Shown here piece after piece: positions 8,398 to 17,017 of a stretch of 64,000 nt of DNA (positions are counted from its first letter, which is position 1; every line of letters begins with the position of its first letter). Made by a program: the position numbers and the translations under genes. The notes under the pieces were generated by a model. That model searched no databases and had not been told where the DNA came from. It saw only the letters and a program-made list of their open reading frames with translations. The stretch is taken from contig NZ_UUPU01000085.1 in assembly GCF_900591205.1 (NCBI RefSeq), forward strand, positions 62,001 to 126,000. The letters run 5' to 3'. This DNA is from Pseudomonas viridiflava. GTDB lineage: Bacteria; Pseudomonadota; Gammaproteobacteria; Pseudomonadales; Pseudomonadaceae.

Positions 8398-9756
8398 ATG
8401 CGTAAGACAATTGCAGTGTTGGCCCTCAGTCTGTTGGCCACCCACGTGTTGGCGGCGGTCTCGCCGGAAGAAGCGGCCAAGCTGGGCACCACCCTGACGC
8501 CCATCGGCGCCGAAAAAGCCGGCAACGCCGATGGCTCGATCCCGGCGTGGACCGGCGGCATTCCGAAAAACGCTGGTGCGGTTGACGCCAAGGGTTTTCT
8601 CGCCGACCCGTTCGCCAATGAAAAACCGCTGTTCGTGATTACCGCCGCGACCGTCGACAAGTACAAGGACAAGCTCTCCGACGGCCAGGTGGCGATGTTC
8701 AAGCGCTACCCCGAGACCTACAAAATCCCGGTGTACACCACCCATCGCACGGTCAACTTGCCGCCGGAGATCTACGAGTCGATCAAGCGCAGCGCGCTGA
8801 ACGTCAAGCCGATCAACGATGGCAACGGCCTGGAAGGGTTCACCGGCAACCGCTACTACGCGTTCCCGATTCCCAAGAACGGCGTGGAGGTGCTGTGGAA
8901 CCACATCACCCGTTACCACGGCGGCAACCTGCGCCGCATCATCATTCAGGCCACCCCGCAGACCAACGGCAGCTACACGCCGATCCGCTTTGAGGAAGAA
9001 GTGGCGGTGCCGCAATTGATCCCGGACATGGACCCGGCCAAGGCAGCCAACGTGCTGACCTTCTTCAAGCAGTCAGTGACGGCGCCGGCGCGCCTGGCGG
9101 GCAACGTGCTGCTGGTGCATGAAACCCTCGACCAGGTGAAGGAACCGCGCCTGGCGTGGATCTACAATGCCGGGCAGCGCCGCGTGCGCCGTGCGCCGCA
9201 GGTGGCGTATGACGGGCCGGGCACCGCGTCCGATGGCCTGCGTACTTCCGACAACTTCGACATGTTCTCCGGCGCCCCCGACCGCTACGACTGGAAACTG
9301 GTGGGCAAGAAGGAGATGTACATTCCCTACAACAGCTACAAACTGGATCAGCCGACGCTCAAGTACGACGACATCATCAAGGCCGGGCATATCAACCAGG
9401 ACCTGACCCGCTATGAGCTGCACCGTGTGTGGGAAGTGGTCGGTACGGTCAAGCCGAGCGAGCGGCACATCTACGCCAAGCGCCACATGTACATCGACGA
9501 AGACAGCTGGCAAGTCGCGCTGGTGGATCACTACGACGGCCGTGGCCAACTGTGGCGCGTCGCCGAAGGCCATGCGCAGTTTTACTACAACCACCAGACC
9601 CCGGCGTACACCGTGGAGACCCTGTACGACATCATTGCCGGGCGCTATATCGCGCTGGGTATGAAGAACGAGGAGAAGAGCAGCTTTGTGTTCGGCTTCA
9701 ATGCCAAGGCGGCGGACTATACGCCGGCGGCGCTGAGGGCTGAGGGCGTGCGCTGA
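8398..9756 (+). CDS. DUF1329 family exported protein
   Basis: This 452-aa protein has a cleavable signal peptide ending near THVLAAVSPEEA and is a full-length DUF1329 protein. NADGSIPAWTGG and the HVWEVVGTVK-like HRVWEVVGTVKPSERH segment are characteristic. The fold is related to lipoprotein-carrier (LolA/LolB-like) proteins, which suggests binding of a hydrophobic ligand in the periplasm. It forms a two-gene unit with the DUF1302 gene. The large LuxR regulator 256 bp downstream may be its activator (inference). Confidence 0.85.
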   Translation: MRKTIAVLALSLLATHVLAAVSPEEAAKLGTTLTPIGAEKAGNADGSIPAWTGGIPKNAGAVDAKGFLADPFANEKPLFVITAATVDKYKDKLSDGQVAMFKRYPETYKIPVYTTHRTVNLPPEIYESIKRSALNVKPINDGNGLEGFTGNRYYAFPIPKNGVEVLWNHITRYHGGNLRRIIIQATPQTNGSYTPIRFEEEVAVPQLIPDMDPAKAANVLTFFKQSVTAPARLAGNVLLVHETLDQVKEPRLAWIYNAGQRRVRRAPQVAYDGPGTASDGLRTSDNFDMFSGAPDRYDWKLVGKKEMYIPYNSYKLDQPTLKYDDIIKAGHINQDLTRYELHRVWEVVGTVKPSERHIYAKRHMYIDEDSWQVALVDHYDGRGQLWRVAEGHAQFYYNHQTPAYTVETLYDIIAGRYIALGMKNEEKSSFVFGFNAKAADYTPAALRAEGVR

Positions 9757-9780
9757 TCTTCAATCGAAATGCGGGTCCAC

Positions 9781-9852
9781 TGTGGGAGCTGGCTTGCCTG
9801 CGATGACGGTAGTGAGTTCACTGCCGCTATCGCAGGCAAGCCAGCTCCCACA
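9781..9852. repeat. REP palindromic element
   Basis: The TGTGGGAGCTGGCTTGCCTGC arm and its inverted copy lie around a 30-bp centre, between the DUF1329 gene and the LuxR regulator. It may also act as a transcript-end stabiliser. Confidence 0.9.
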
Positions 9853-10011
9853 TTGACCGAGTTCCCTGTTTGAAACGGAGGCCGGGCCTGCGAGGGATCC
9901 CGGCTTTTTTATGCCTGCCAATCACCCCGCTGAATACTTCTTCAACAACCGCCGCCCACAGGACTAGGGTAAGCGCCAGGTTGCATAACAATAAGAACGC
10001 AGGATGCAGCA

Positions 10012-12513
10012 ATGACCGCCATGACACGCTGCCTGGACCGTCCTGGATTCATGCCTCGGCTGTCCGCCCACCATCTGCTGCGCCCACGCCTGGCCGAGCC
10101 TTTGCTGGCGGCGCCCACCAGGGTCAAATTGCTTTGCGCGCCGGGTGGCAGCGGCAAAAGCGCATTACTCGGCGAATGTGCGTTGCAGGCGCCGCAGGGG
10201 TGCCAGGTGTACTGGTTGCCGCTCAATGGCGCAGCGCTGAGCCCGCTCGAACTGTGCCGGCGCCTGGCGCAAAGCCTTGGCTTGGCGTTCACCGATGAAG
10301 CCACGCTGCTGCTGGACCTTGGTCGCTGGCAGAGCCCCGCCTGGTTGTTCCTCGATGATTTCTGCCGCTTGCCCGCGCCCGACACCGACGCCTTGCTCGA
10401 CCGCCTGCTCACCGCCGCCAGCCCGGCCCTGACCTGGTGGCTGGGGGCGCGGCGGCGGCCGGCGTGCAACTGGCCGCGCCTGCTGCTCGACGATGACCTG
10501 CTCGAATGCGGCGCCGAACTGGCGTTCAGCCCTGCCGAAATCCAGCAACTGCTCAGCCATGCGCCCGGGCACTCGGTCGACACTGTGCTGCAGTTCAGCG
10601 CCGGTTGGTGCGCCGGTGTGCGCATCGCCTTGCTGGGCGATGGTCACCCTGACAAAACCTTGCTTGACTACCTGCAACACGAACTGTTCAGCACGCTGCC
10701 GCCCGAGCTGGCCGAAGCCTGGCGCGTACTGGCCCATTTGCCGCGGTTTAACCTGGGGCTGTGCGAGCACCTGTTCGGGCATGGCGACGGCGAGCAGTAC
10801 CTGCGCGATCTACAGGCCCTCGGCGCGTTTATCCAACCCTGGGAAGACACGGACTGGCTGCAGGTTTTTCCGCCCCTGACGCAGTTGCTGCGCGATGAGC
10901 CATGGGCGGCAAAACGCTCCTGGCATCGGCGCGCCTGCCAGTGGTTCACCTCCGAACAGGACTGGCAGGCTGCCTTCGAACAGGCGCTGCTGGCCGAAGA
11001 ATATGAAGTGGCGGTGAGCCTGTTGCAGCACTTCAGCTTCGAGGACCTGTTTCGCCAGCACAACGCCGTGCTGTTGTTGCGCCTGCATGAGCAGCATGGC
11101 GATGAGCTGATGCTCGGCTCGGCGCAACTGGTGGGGCTGGTGACGGCGGCGCTGCTGTTTGCCGGGCGCTTCGACCAGGCCGCGCAGTGCATCGACCAGC
11201 TTGCCCGCTTCGCCCCGCAACCGACGGCGGCGCTGCAACGGCACTTGCTGGCGCGCTGGCAGGCGCAGTGGGGCTGGCTGCTGCATTTGGGCGGCGATGC
11301 CGAGCGTTCCCGCGTGCACTTTCTGGAAGCCCTGCAAGCCTTGCCCGACAGCGCCTGGACGTCGCGGCTGATGTGCTTGTCGGGGCTCACACAACAAGCC
11401 TTGCTGCGCGGCGAGCTGGACGTGGCCCAGACCCTGAATCGCGAAGCCTTGTGCCTGGCCCGTGCCCATGGCTCGTTGCTGCTTGAGGCATTGCTCGAGC
11501 TGGATCACGCGCAACTGCTGGAACAGCGCGGCGCGCCCTATCGGGCGCAGAGCCTGCTGGAAAATGTCCAGGCGATGCTGCTGAAGCAGCGGCTCAAGGT
11601 CGGGCCGCTGGTGGGGCGTATAGCCCTGCGCCGCGGGCATCTGGCGTTGCGTCAAGGGCAGGACAGCCTGGCCGCCGAGTGCTTCGAAAGCGGCCTGAGC
11701 CTGTGCCTGCACAGCCAGGACAAACGCGTGCTCTACGGGTTTCTCGGCCTGGCGTTGCTGGCTGCCAACCGGGGTGATTACGCCCAGGCGTTCTTCCAAC
11801 TGCGCGAGGCCGAGCGGCTGATGCAGCAACGCCAGGTGCCGGACACCGTGTACCGCGCCGTACTGCTGTTGGTCAGCGGGCATTTCTGGTTGCAGCAGGG
11901 GCGCGCCGAATTGACCGCGCAAGCCATGCGCCGGGTACTCCGCCATTTTCGTGGGCCCTTGGCCAAACAGGCGCCGCCGGCCACTCTGGAGCTGATCCCG
12001 CGCCTGGAATACCTGCTGGTGTTGGCGGAGGTCAAACTGGGTTGCGCCGATCAGCCCGTGGCCCGTCTTAATGCGCTGCTGGAAACCACTCACCAGCGCG
12101 GCATGCTGTGCCTGGAAACCGAGCTGCACCTGGTATTGGGGGAAGTCGCCTGGCAACTGGGCGACCCCGCCCTGGCGCGTCGTTCGCTGCAGGCGGGGCT
12201 GGACCTGGCGGGTCGTTGCCAGGTGCAGCAGGCGATTCGCGAGCTGCGTTTGCGCTCGCCGGGGCTGCTGAGTGAGCTGGGGATGGAGCCGCAAGCGGCT
12301 ACGCCGGGCACGGTGGAAAACCCGCTCAGCCAGCGCGAGCTGGAAGTGTTGCAGTTGATCGCACTGGGCAGCTCCAACCTGGAAATCGCCGACCGGCTGT
12401 TTATCTCCCTGCACACCGTCAAGACCCATGCGCGGCGCATCCACAGCAAGCTCGGCGTGGAGCGGCGTACGCAAGCGGTGGCCAAGGCCAAGACCCTGGG
12501 GCTGATGGTTTAG
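10012..12513 (+). CDS. Large LuxR-family (MalT/LAL-type) transcription activator
   Basis: The 833-aa protein has an N-terminal STAND/NTPase module (P-loop APGGSGKSA at about residues 43-50, Walker-B-like AWLFLDDFCRLP), a long helical TPR-like middle, and a C-terminal LuxR HTH (NPLSQRELEVLQLI through HTVKTHARRI). This is the MalT/AlkS architecture, in which ligand and ATP drive oligomerisation and activation. It lies next to DUF1302-DUF1329 and the catabolic genes, so these are its likely targets, as AlkS controls alkane genes. It converges with the AraC gene and their stop codons overlap by 4 bp. A second possible ATG is at 10021. Confidence 0.88.
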   Translation: MTAMTRCLDRPGFMPRLSAHHLLRPRLAEPLLAAPTRVKLLCAPGGSGKSALLGECALQAPQGCQVYWLPLNGAALSPLELCRRLAQSLGLAFTDEATLLLDLGRWQSPAWLFLDDFCRLPAPDTDALLDRLLTAASPALTWWLGARRRPACNWPRLLLDDDLLECGAELAFSPAEIQQLLSHAPGHSVDTVLQFSAGWCAGVRIALLGDGHPDKTLLDYLQHELFSTLPPELAEAWRVLAHLPRFNLGLCEHLFGHGDGEQYLRDLQALGAFIQPWEDTDWLQVFPPLTQLLRDEPWAAKRSWHRRACQWFTSEQDWQAAFEQALLAEEYEVAVSLLQHFSFEDLFRQHNAVLLLRLHEQHGDELMLGSAQLVGLVTAALLFAGRFDQAAQCIDQLARFAPQPTAALQRHLLARWQAQWGWLLHLGGDAERSRVHFLEALQALPDSAWTSRLMCLSGLTQQALLRGELDVAQTLNREALCLARAHGSLLLEALLELDHAQLLEQRGAPYRAQSLLENVQAMLLKQRLKVGPLVGRIALRRGHLALRQGQDSLAAECFESGLSLCLHSQDKRVLYGFLGLALLAANRGDYAQAFFQLREAERLMQQRQVPDTVYRAVLLLVSGHFWLQQGRAELTAQAMRRVLRHFRGPLAKQAPPATLELIPRLEYLLVLAEVKLGCADQPVARLNALLETTHQRGMLCLETELHLVLGEVAWQLGDPALARRSLQAGLDLAGRCQVQQAIRELRLRSPGLLSELGMEPQAATPGTVENPLSQRELEVLQLIALGSSNLEIADRLFISLHTVKTHARRIHSKLGVERRTQAVAKAKTLGLMV

Positions 12514-13382
12514 ATAAACGCCAGCCGGTAGTCGCCGGGCGTGGCGCCCACGGCCTGGCGAAAGCGATGGGTAAAGTGGCTGGCGCTGGAGAACCCGCAT
12601 ATCAGGGCAATTTCGCCCAGCGGCAGGGCCCCGCTGCGCAGCAGGCGTTGCGCACGGCTCAGCCGACGCGCCAGCAGGTATTGATGGGGCGGCAGGCCAA
12701 AGCTTTGGCGGAACATCCGCGCAAAATGGTATTCCGACAGCGCACACAGCCCGGCCAGTTGGCCCAGGCTGATCGGGTCTTCCAGGTGCTGGTCGATGTA
12801 CTCCACCAATAACCGCCGCTGGTAGGCCGCCAGCCCGCCTTTCAAGCGCAGGCCCTCGCGTACCCCGACCTGGCTGAGCAGGGTGTGGCTGAGCATTTCA
12901 TGGGCCAGGCTGCTGGTCAACAAGCGCTCGGCGGGTTCGTGCCAGTTGAGGGCGATCAGCTGGTGAAAGCGCCGTGCCTGGTTGGCGTCTTCCAGGAAGG
13001 TGCTTTCGCGCAGCTGCAAGGTGCGCGGCTCGCGGTCGAGCAGGGTCACGCAGCCAAGGGCAAATTGTTGCGGGCTGAAATACACATGCGCCAGGCGAAT
13101 CTCACCGTTGATCACCCATGCCGACTGATGCTCGGCGGGCAGGATGCACAGCTTGTCGGGCCCGCCCTTGGTGCCGGGTTGATCGCGCCGGAAAGTGCCG
13201 GTGCCGCCGCCGATGTAGCACGACAGGGTGTGGTGGCTGGGCGCCTGGTAGTGCTGCGAGTCGTGATGGTTGCTCCACAAGGCCGCAGACAAACCGTCAC
13301 CGAGCTCGGCGCAGGCTTCAAGGCGTGCGTTGGGCGAGCGGTTAAGGGCTTGAAAGACTTGCAGCGATTCCAGATCAGGCAT
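12510..13382 (-). CDS. AraC-family transcriptional regulator
   Basis: The 290-aa regulator has an N-terminal cupin-like ligand domain and a C-terminal double HTH (AGLCALSEYHFARMFRQSFG and IALICGFSSASHFTHRFRQA). It is divergent from the DMT exporter gene 138 bp away, the usual layout for a local regulator of an exporter. The inducer is unknown. The N-terminal WSNHHDSQHYQAPSHHTLSC segment is typical of AraC proteins that control small-molecule efflux. Confidence 0.88.
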   Translation of the reverse strand: MPDLESLQVFQALNRSPNARLEACAELGDGLSAALWSNHHDSQHYQAPSHHTLSCYIGGGTGTFRRDQPGTKGGPDKLCILPAEHQSAWVINGEIRLAHVYFSPQQFALGCVTLLDREPRTLQLRESTFLEDANQARRFHQLIALNWHEPAERLLTSSLAHEMLSHTLLSQVGVREGLRLKGGLAAYQRRLLVEYIDQHLEDPISLGQLAGLCALSEYHFARMFRQSFGLPPHQYLLARRLSRAQRLLRSGALPLGEIALICGFSSASHFTHRFRQAVGATPGDYRLAFI

Positions 13383-13520
13383 GGTTTGTACTCTTGGACG
13401 CCTTGCATCCTACTCCTGGCTGCCGGCGCTGTGAGCCCGTCGCCCGACAAAAGCGCAAGAATCTGCAAGAGCATTGCGCGGGCTAGAGGCGACACTGTGG
13501 CTCAATCGAAGGAGCCCGCT

Positions 13521-14423
13521 ATGAACTTATCCCTGTATTTACTCACTGTGCTGATCTGGGGCACCACCTGGATCGCCCTCAAGTGGCAGCTGGGCGTGGT
13601 CGCGATTCCGGTGTCCATCGTCTATCGCTTCGGCCTGGCGGCGCTGGTGTTGTTTGCGGTATTGCTGCTCAGCCGCAAGTTGCAGGTGATGAACCGGCGT
13701 GGCCATTTGATCTGCCTGGCCCAGGGGCTGTGCCTGTTCTGCGTGAATTTCATGTGCTTTCTCACGGCCAGCCAGTGGATCCCCAGCGGGCTGGTGGCGG
13801 TGGTGTTTTCCACCGCGACCTTGTGGAATGCGCTGAACGCCCGGGTGTTTTTCGGCCAGCGCGTGGCGCGCAATGTGTTGATGGGCGGCGGCCTGGGGTT
13901 GCTGGGGCTGGGCTTGCTGTTCTGGCCGGAACTGGCGGGGCATGCCGCCAGCCCGCAAACCTTGCTCGGCCTGGGCCTGGCGTTGCTCGGCACGATGTGT
14001 TTCTCGGCGGGTAACCTGCTGTCGAGCCTGCAGCAGAAGGCCGGGCTGCGGCCGTTGACCACCAACGCCTGGGGCATGGCGTATGGTTCGGCGATGCTGG
14101 CGACTTACTGCGTGGTGCGCGGCATTCCCTTCGAGATGGACTGGAGCGCGCGGTATATCGGCGCGCTGTGGTATCTGGTGATTCCGGGCTCGGTAATCGG
14201 GTTTACCGCGTATCTGACACTGGTGGGGCGTATGGGGCCGGAGCGTGCGGCGTATTGCACGGTGCTGTTTCCGGTGGTGGCGTTGAATGTGTCGGCGTTT
14301 GCCGAGGGGTATCAGTGGACGGCGCCGGCGTTAATGGGGTTGGTGCTGGTGATGGCGGGGAATGTGTTGGTGTTTCGCAAGGCAAAACCTGTGAATCCTG
14401 TCTTCAAGGCGAAGGCAGTTTAA
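13521..14423 (+). CDS. EamA/DMT-family membrane exporter
   Basis: This 300-aa protein has ten hydrophobic segments in two EamA repeats, typical of the drug/metabolite transporter superfamily (opening WGTTWIALKWQLG and later FSAGNLLSSLQQKAG). It probably exports an amino acid or related metabolite across the inner membrane. ATG 13521 follows GAAGGAG. It is divergent from the AraC regulator. Its 3' end abuts a REP element, and a diverged copy of its last dozen codons reappears at 15175-15217, at the start of the second copy of the norR repeat. Confidence 0.87.
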   Translation: MNLSLYLLTVLIWGTTWIALKWQLGVVAIPVSIVYRFGLAALVLFAVLLLSRKLQVMNRRGHLICLAQGLCLFCVNFMCFLTASQWIPSGLVAVVFSTATLWNALNARVFFGQRVARNVLMGGGLGLLGLGLLFWPELAGHAASPQTLLGLGLALLGTMCFSAGNLLSSLQQKAGLRPLTTNAWGMAYGSAMLATYCVVRGIPFEMDWSARYIGALWYLVIPGSVIGFTAYLTLVGRMGPERAAYCTVLFPVVALNVSAFAEGYQWTAPALMGLVLVMAGNVLVFRKAKPVNPVFKAKAV

Positions 14424-14512
14424 TGTGGGAGCTGGCTTGCCTGCGATGGCGGTGGGTCAGTTGGTACAGGGTTGACTGACGGATCGCTATCGCAGGCAAG
14501 CCAGCTCCCACA
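14424..14512. repeat. REP palindromic element (copy 1)
   Basis: This REP element starts directly after the exporter stop codon. It is part of the duplicated 794-bp unit and differs from its partner at 15218-15306 at one position in the right half. Confidence 0.9.
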
Positions 14513-14531
14513 TTTGGCCGAGGTGTTTGGG

Positions 14532-15178
14532 CTATTTCAGTCCCAGGCGCTTGGCCATTCGGCCGAGGTTGGCGCGGTCCAGGCCCAATTCGCGGGCGGC
14601 GCTGGCCCAGTTGTGCTGGTGGCGCTCCAGGCAGGCGTTGATCACTTGGCGCTGATAGTGCTCGGTGGCCTGACGCAGGTCGCCGTTGACCACGAGGGGC
14701 GCCTGCACCGGGTCTTCGATAAGCGGCGCGCTGACGTCGGGCAGGTCCAGGTCGAGGGCACTCAGGCTCAGAATCCTCGGACGCTCGCGACAGTTGCCCA
14801 GGGCTTTCAGTGCGCTGCGTCCGATCAAATGTTCCAGCTCCCGCACATTGCCTGGCCAGTTATAGGCCAGCAGCGCCGCTTGGGCGTCGCTGGTCAGGCG
14901 CAGGCTGCCCAGGCCCATGCGTGAGCGGTTCTGCTCCAGGAAGAAGCCGGCCAGCAGCAGCACATCACGCCCGCGTTCGCGCAGCGCCGGTACTTGCAGC
15001 GGGTATACGCTGAGGCGGTGGTAGAAGTCGGCACGGTAGCGGCCGTTGCGCACCGCGTCGGCCAGGTCACGGTTGGTCGCGGCGATCAGGCGCACGTCCA
15101 CCTGGTGCTCCTTGTCCGAGCCCAGGCGCTGCAGTTGGCCGCTTTGCAGCACCCGCAGCAGCTTGGCTTGCACCGTCA
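14532..15178 (-). pseudogene. norR: Truncated norR copy (C-terminal part only)
   Basis: This fragment encodes about 215 residues matching the last 215 residues of the intact NorR at 15326-16870: the second half of the AAA+ domain (LIAATNRDLAD, YHRLSVYPL) and the Fis-type HTH. It lacks the GAF domain, the Walker A and the GAFTGA loop. No ATG or Shine-Dalgarno precedes it, the only start-like codon being a TTG created at the duplication junction. It is therefore a decaying remnant and is unlikely to make an active activator. Confidence 0.85.
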
Positions 15179-15217
15179 AAGGCAGTGAACGCCGTCTTCA
15201 AGGCAAAACAGATCTAG

Positions 15218-15306
15218 TGTGGGAGCTGGCTTGCCTGCGATGGCGGTGGGTCAGTTGGTACAGGGTTGACTGACGGATTGCTATCGCAGGCAAGCCAGCT
15301 CCCACA
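15218..15306. repeat. REP palindromic element (copy 2)
   Basis: This second copy of the REP element lies 794 bp downstream of copy 1, between the norR remnant and the 3' end of the intact norR. Confidence 0.9.
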
Positions 15307-15325
15307 TTTGGCCGAGGTGTTTGGG

Positions 15326-16870
15326 CTATTTCAGGCCCAGGCGCTTGGCCATTCGGCCGAGGTTGGCGCGGTCCAGGCCCAGTTCGCGGGCGGCGCTGGC
15401 CCAGTTGTGCTGGTGGCGCTCCAGGCAGGCGTTGATCACTTGGCGCTGATAGTGCTCGGTGGCCTGACGCAGGTCGCCGTTGACCACGAGGGGCGCCTGC
15501 ACCGGGTCTTCGATAAGCGGCGCGCTGACGTCGGGCAGGTCCAGGTCGAGGGCGCTCAGGCTCAGAATCCTCGGACGCTCGCGACAGTTGCCCAGGGCTT
15601 TCAGTGCGCTGCGTCCGATCAAATGTTCCAGCTCCCGCACATTGCCTGGCCAGTTATAGGCCAGCAGCGCCGCTTGGGCGTCGCTGGTCAGGCGCAGGCT
15701 GCCCAGGCCCATGCGTGAGCGGTTCTGCTCCAGGAAGAAGCCGGCCAGCAGCAGCACATCACGCCCGCGTTCGCGCAGCGCCGGTACTTGCAGCGGGTAT
15801 ACGCTGAGGCGGTGGTAGAAGTCGGCACGGTAGCGGCCGTTGCGCACCTCGTCGGCCAGGTCACGGTTGGTCGCGGCGATCAGGCGCACGTCCACCTGGT
15901 GCTCCTTGTCCGAGCCCAGGCGCTGCAGTTGGCCGCTTTGCAGCACCCGCAGCAGCTTGGCTTGCACCGTCAGTGACAGCTCGCCCACCTCATCCAGAAA
16001 CAGCGTGCCGCCATTCGCCAGCTCGAACTTGCCGCGGCGCTCGTTCAGCGCGCCGGTAAAGGCGCCACGTACATGCCCGAACAGTTCACTTTCCACCAGG
16101 GTTTCCGGGAGGGCGGCGCAGTTGAGGCTGATCAGCGGCTTGTCTGCGCGGGATGATGCCGCGTGGATTGCCTGGGCCACCAGCTCTTTGCCCACCCCGG
16201 TTTCACCGGTGATCAGCACGGTGAGGTCGCTGCCGCCCACCAGTTTGATTTCCTCGACCAGGCGCTTGTGGGTTTTGCTCTGGCCGATCATTTCCTTGTG
16301 CTGCTGGCCGCTGGCCTGGCGGTAGATCTCTGCGCGCTGGTGTGCGTCTTCGGCGCGCAAGGCCAGGCGCTCGATGCGTTCGGCCACATTGACGGTGGCG
16401 GCGGCGAGGCTGGCGAAGGCTTGCAGGGCGTCCAGCTCCACGCGTTCGAAGCGTTCGGTGTCGAGGGCGTCCAGGGTCAGCAGGCCCCAGGGCCGGTCGT
16501 CGACAAACAGCGGGCAGCCCATGCAGTCGTGCACTTCGAGATGCCCATGCAGCCCGTCGACCAGGCCGTCGTAGGGGTCGGGCAATTCGCTGTCACTGTC
16601 AAAGCGCGTCGGGCCGGGGCTGCTCAGCAATACGGCGAAGCGCGGGTGCTCGCTGATCTTGAAGCGTCGGCCCAGGGTGTCGGCGCTCAAGCCGTCTACG
16701 GCGAGCGGCACCAGCCAGTCGCCATCCAGGCGCAGCAGCGCGGCGGCGTCGCACGGCAGCAGGGCGCGCATGGCTTGCAGCAGGCGGCGGTAGCGCTCGC
16801 CTTCGGGCAGATCGCGGGACAGGTCGGCGACCAGAGGCAATAGGGTAGTGAGCAGCGATTGCGCAGTCAT
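15326..16870 (-). CDS. norR: NorR/FhpR nitric-oxide-responsive sigma-54 activator
   Basis: The 514-aa enhancer-binding protein has an N-terminal GAF domain (NO sensing through a non-haem iron in NorR), an AAA+ sigma-54 activation domain with Walker A GETGVGKE, the sigma-54-contacting GAFTGA loop and FLDEVGEL, and a C-terminal Fis-type HTH (INACLERHQHNWASAARELGLDRANLGRM). It is divergent from the flavohemoglobin gene, exactly as FhpR/fhp in Pseudomonas aeruginosa and NorR targets elsewhere. Its own start codon lies within one of three GT-N7-AC sites, so it probably also represses itself. Confidence 0.93.
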   Translation of the reverse strand: MTAQSLLTTLLPLVADLSRDLPEGERYRRLLQAMRALLPCDAAALLRLDGDWLVPLAVDGLSADTLGRRFKISEHPRFAVLLSSPGPTRFDSDSELPDPYDGLVDGLHGHLEVHDCMGCPLFVDDRPWGLLTLDALDTERFERVELDALQAFASLAAATVNVAERIERLALRAEDAHQRAEIYRQASGQQHKEMIGQSKTHKRLVEEIKLVGGSDLTVLITGETGVGKELVAQAIHAASSRADKPLISLNCAALPETLVESELFGHVRGAFTGALNERRGKFELANGGTLFLDEVGELSLTVQAKLLRVLQSGQLQRLGSDKEHQVDVRLIAATNRDLADEVRNGRYRADFYHRLSVYPLQVPALRERGRDVLLLAGFFLEQNRSRMGLGSLRLTSDAQAALLAYNWPGNVRELEHLIGRSALKALGNCRERPRILSLSALDLDLPDVSAPLIEDPVQAPLVVNGDLRQATEHYQRQVINACLERHQHNWASAARELGLDRANLGRMAKRLGLK

Positions 16871-16921
16871 AATGACTCCTTGTAGTCGTTGTGACTATAA
16901 ATTGGCTGAGGTCATACTGAC
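16866..16921. promoter_or_regulatory. Three NorR enhancer sites
   Basis: GTCATAATGAC (16866-16876), GTCGTTGTGAC (16885-16895) and GTCATACTGAC (16911-16921) each fit the NorR core GT-N7-AC and nearly match GTCA-N3-TGAC. Three sites upstream of a target promoter is the arrangement known for E. coli norVW, where all three are needed to assemble the activator hexamer. Confidence 0.8.
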
Positions 16922-16961
16922 TACATTTAATTTAAGCTATTGAAAAATAACGATTTATAAG

Positions 16962-16978
16962 TTGGCACGAATACTGAG
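16962..16978 (+). promoter_or_regulatory. Candidate sigma-54 promoter of hmp
   Basis: TTGGCACG matches the -24 element well. The -12 element at the correct spacing reads CTGAG rather than TTGCA, so only half of the promoter is convincing. Its location about 40 bp downstream of the last NorR site and 40 bp upstream of the hmp start fits NorR-dependent transcription. Confidence 0.5.
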
Positions 16979-17017
16979 TAAACAAAGGTAATCAGTAAAG
17001 AAGCCCAGGAGGCTCCC

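Larger units (their letters stand above)
14381..15178. repeat. Direct repeat, copy 1 (eamA tail, REP, norR 3' part)
   Basis: From 14424 to 15178 the sequence is nearly identical to 15218-15972 at a fixed 794-bp offset; I count about six mismatches by eye, including A/E at one NorR residue. The 43 bp before each copy (14381 and 15175) also align but are much more diverged. The boundary therefore lies in the exporter 3' end, which suggests recombination between related alleles rather than simple slippage. Confidence 0.85.

Noticed and set aside
14532..15179. Truncated norR as a functional dominant regulator
   Set aside because: There is no start codon with a ribosome binding site, and the Walker A and GAFTGA loop are missing.
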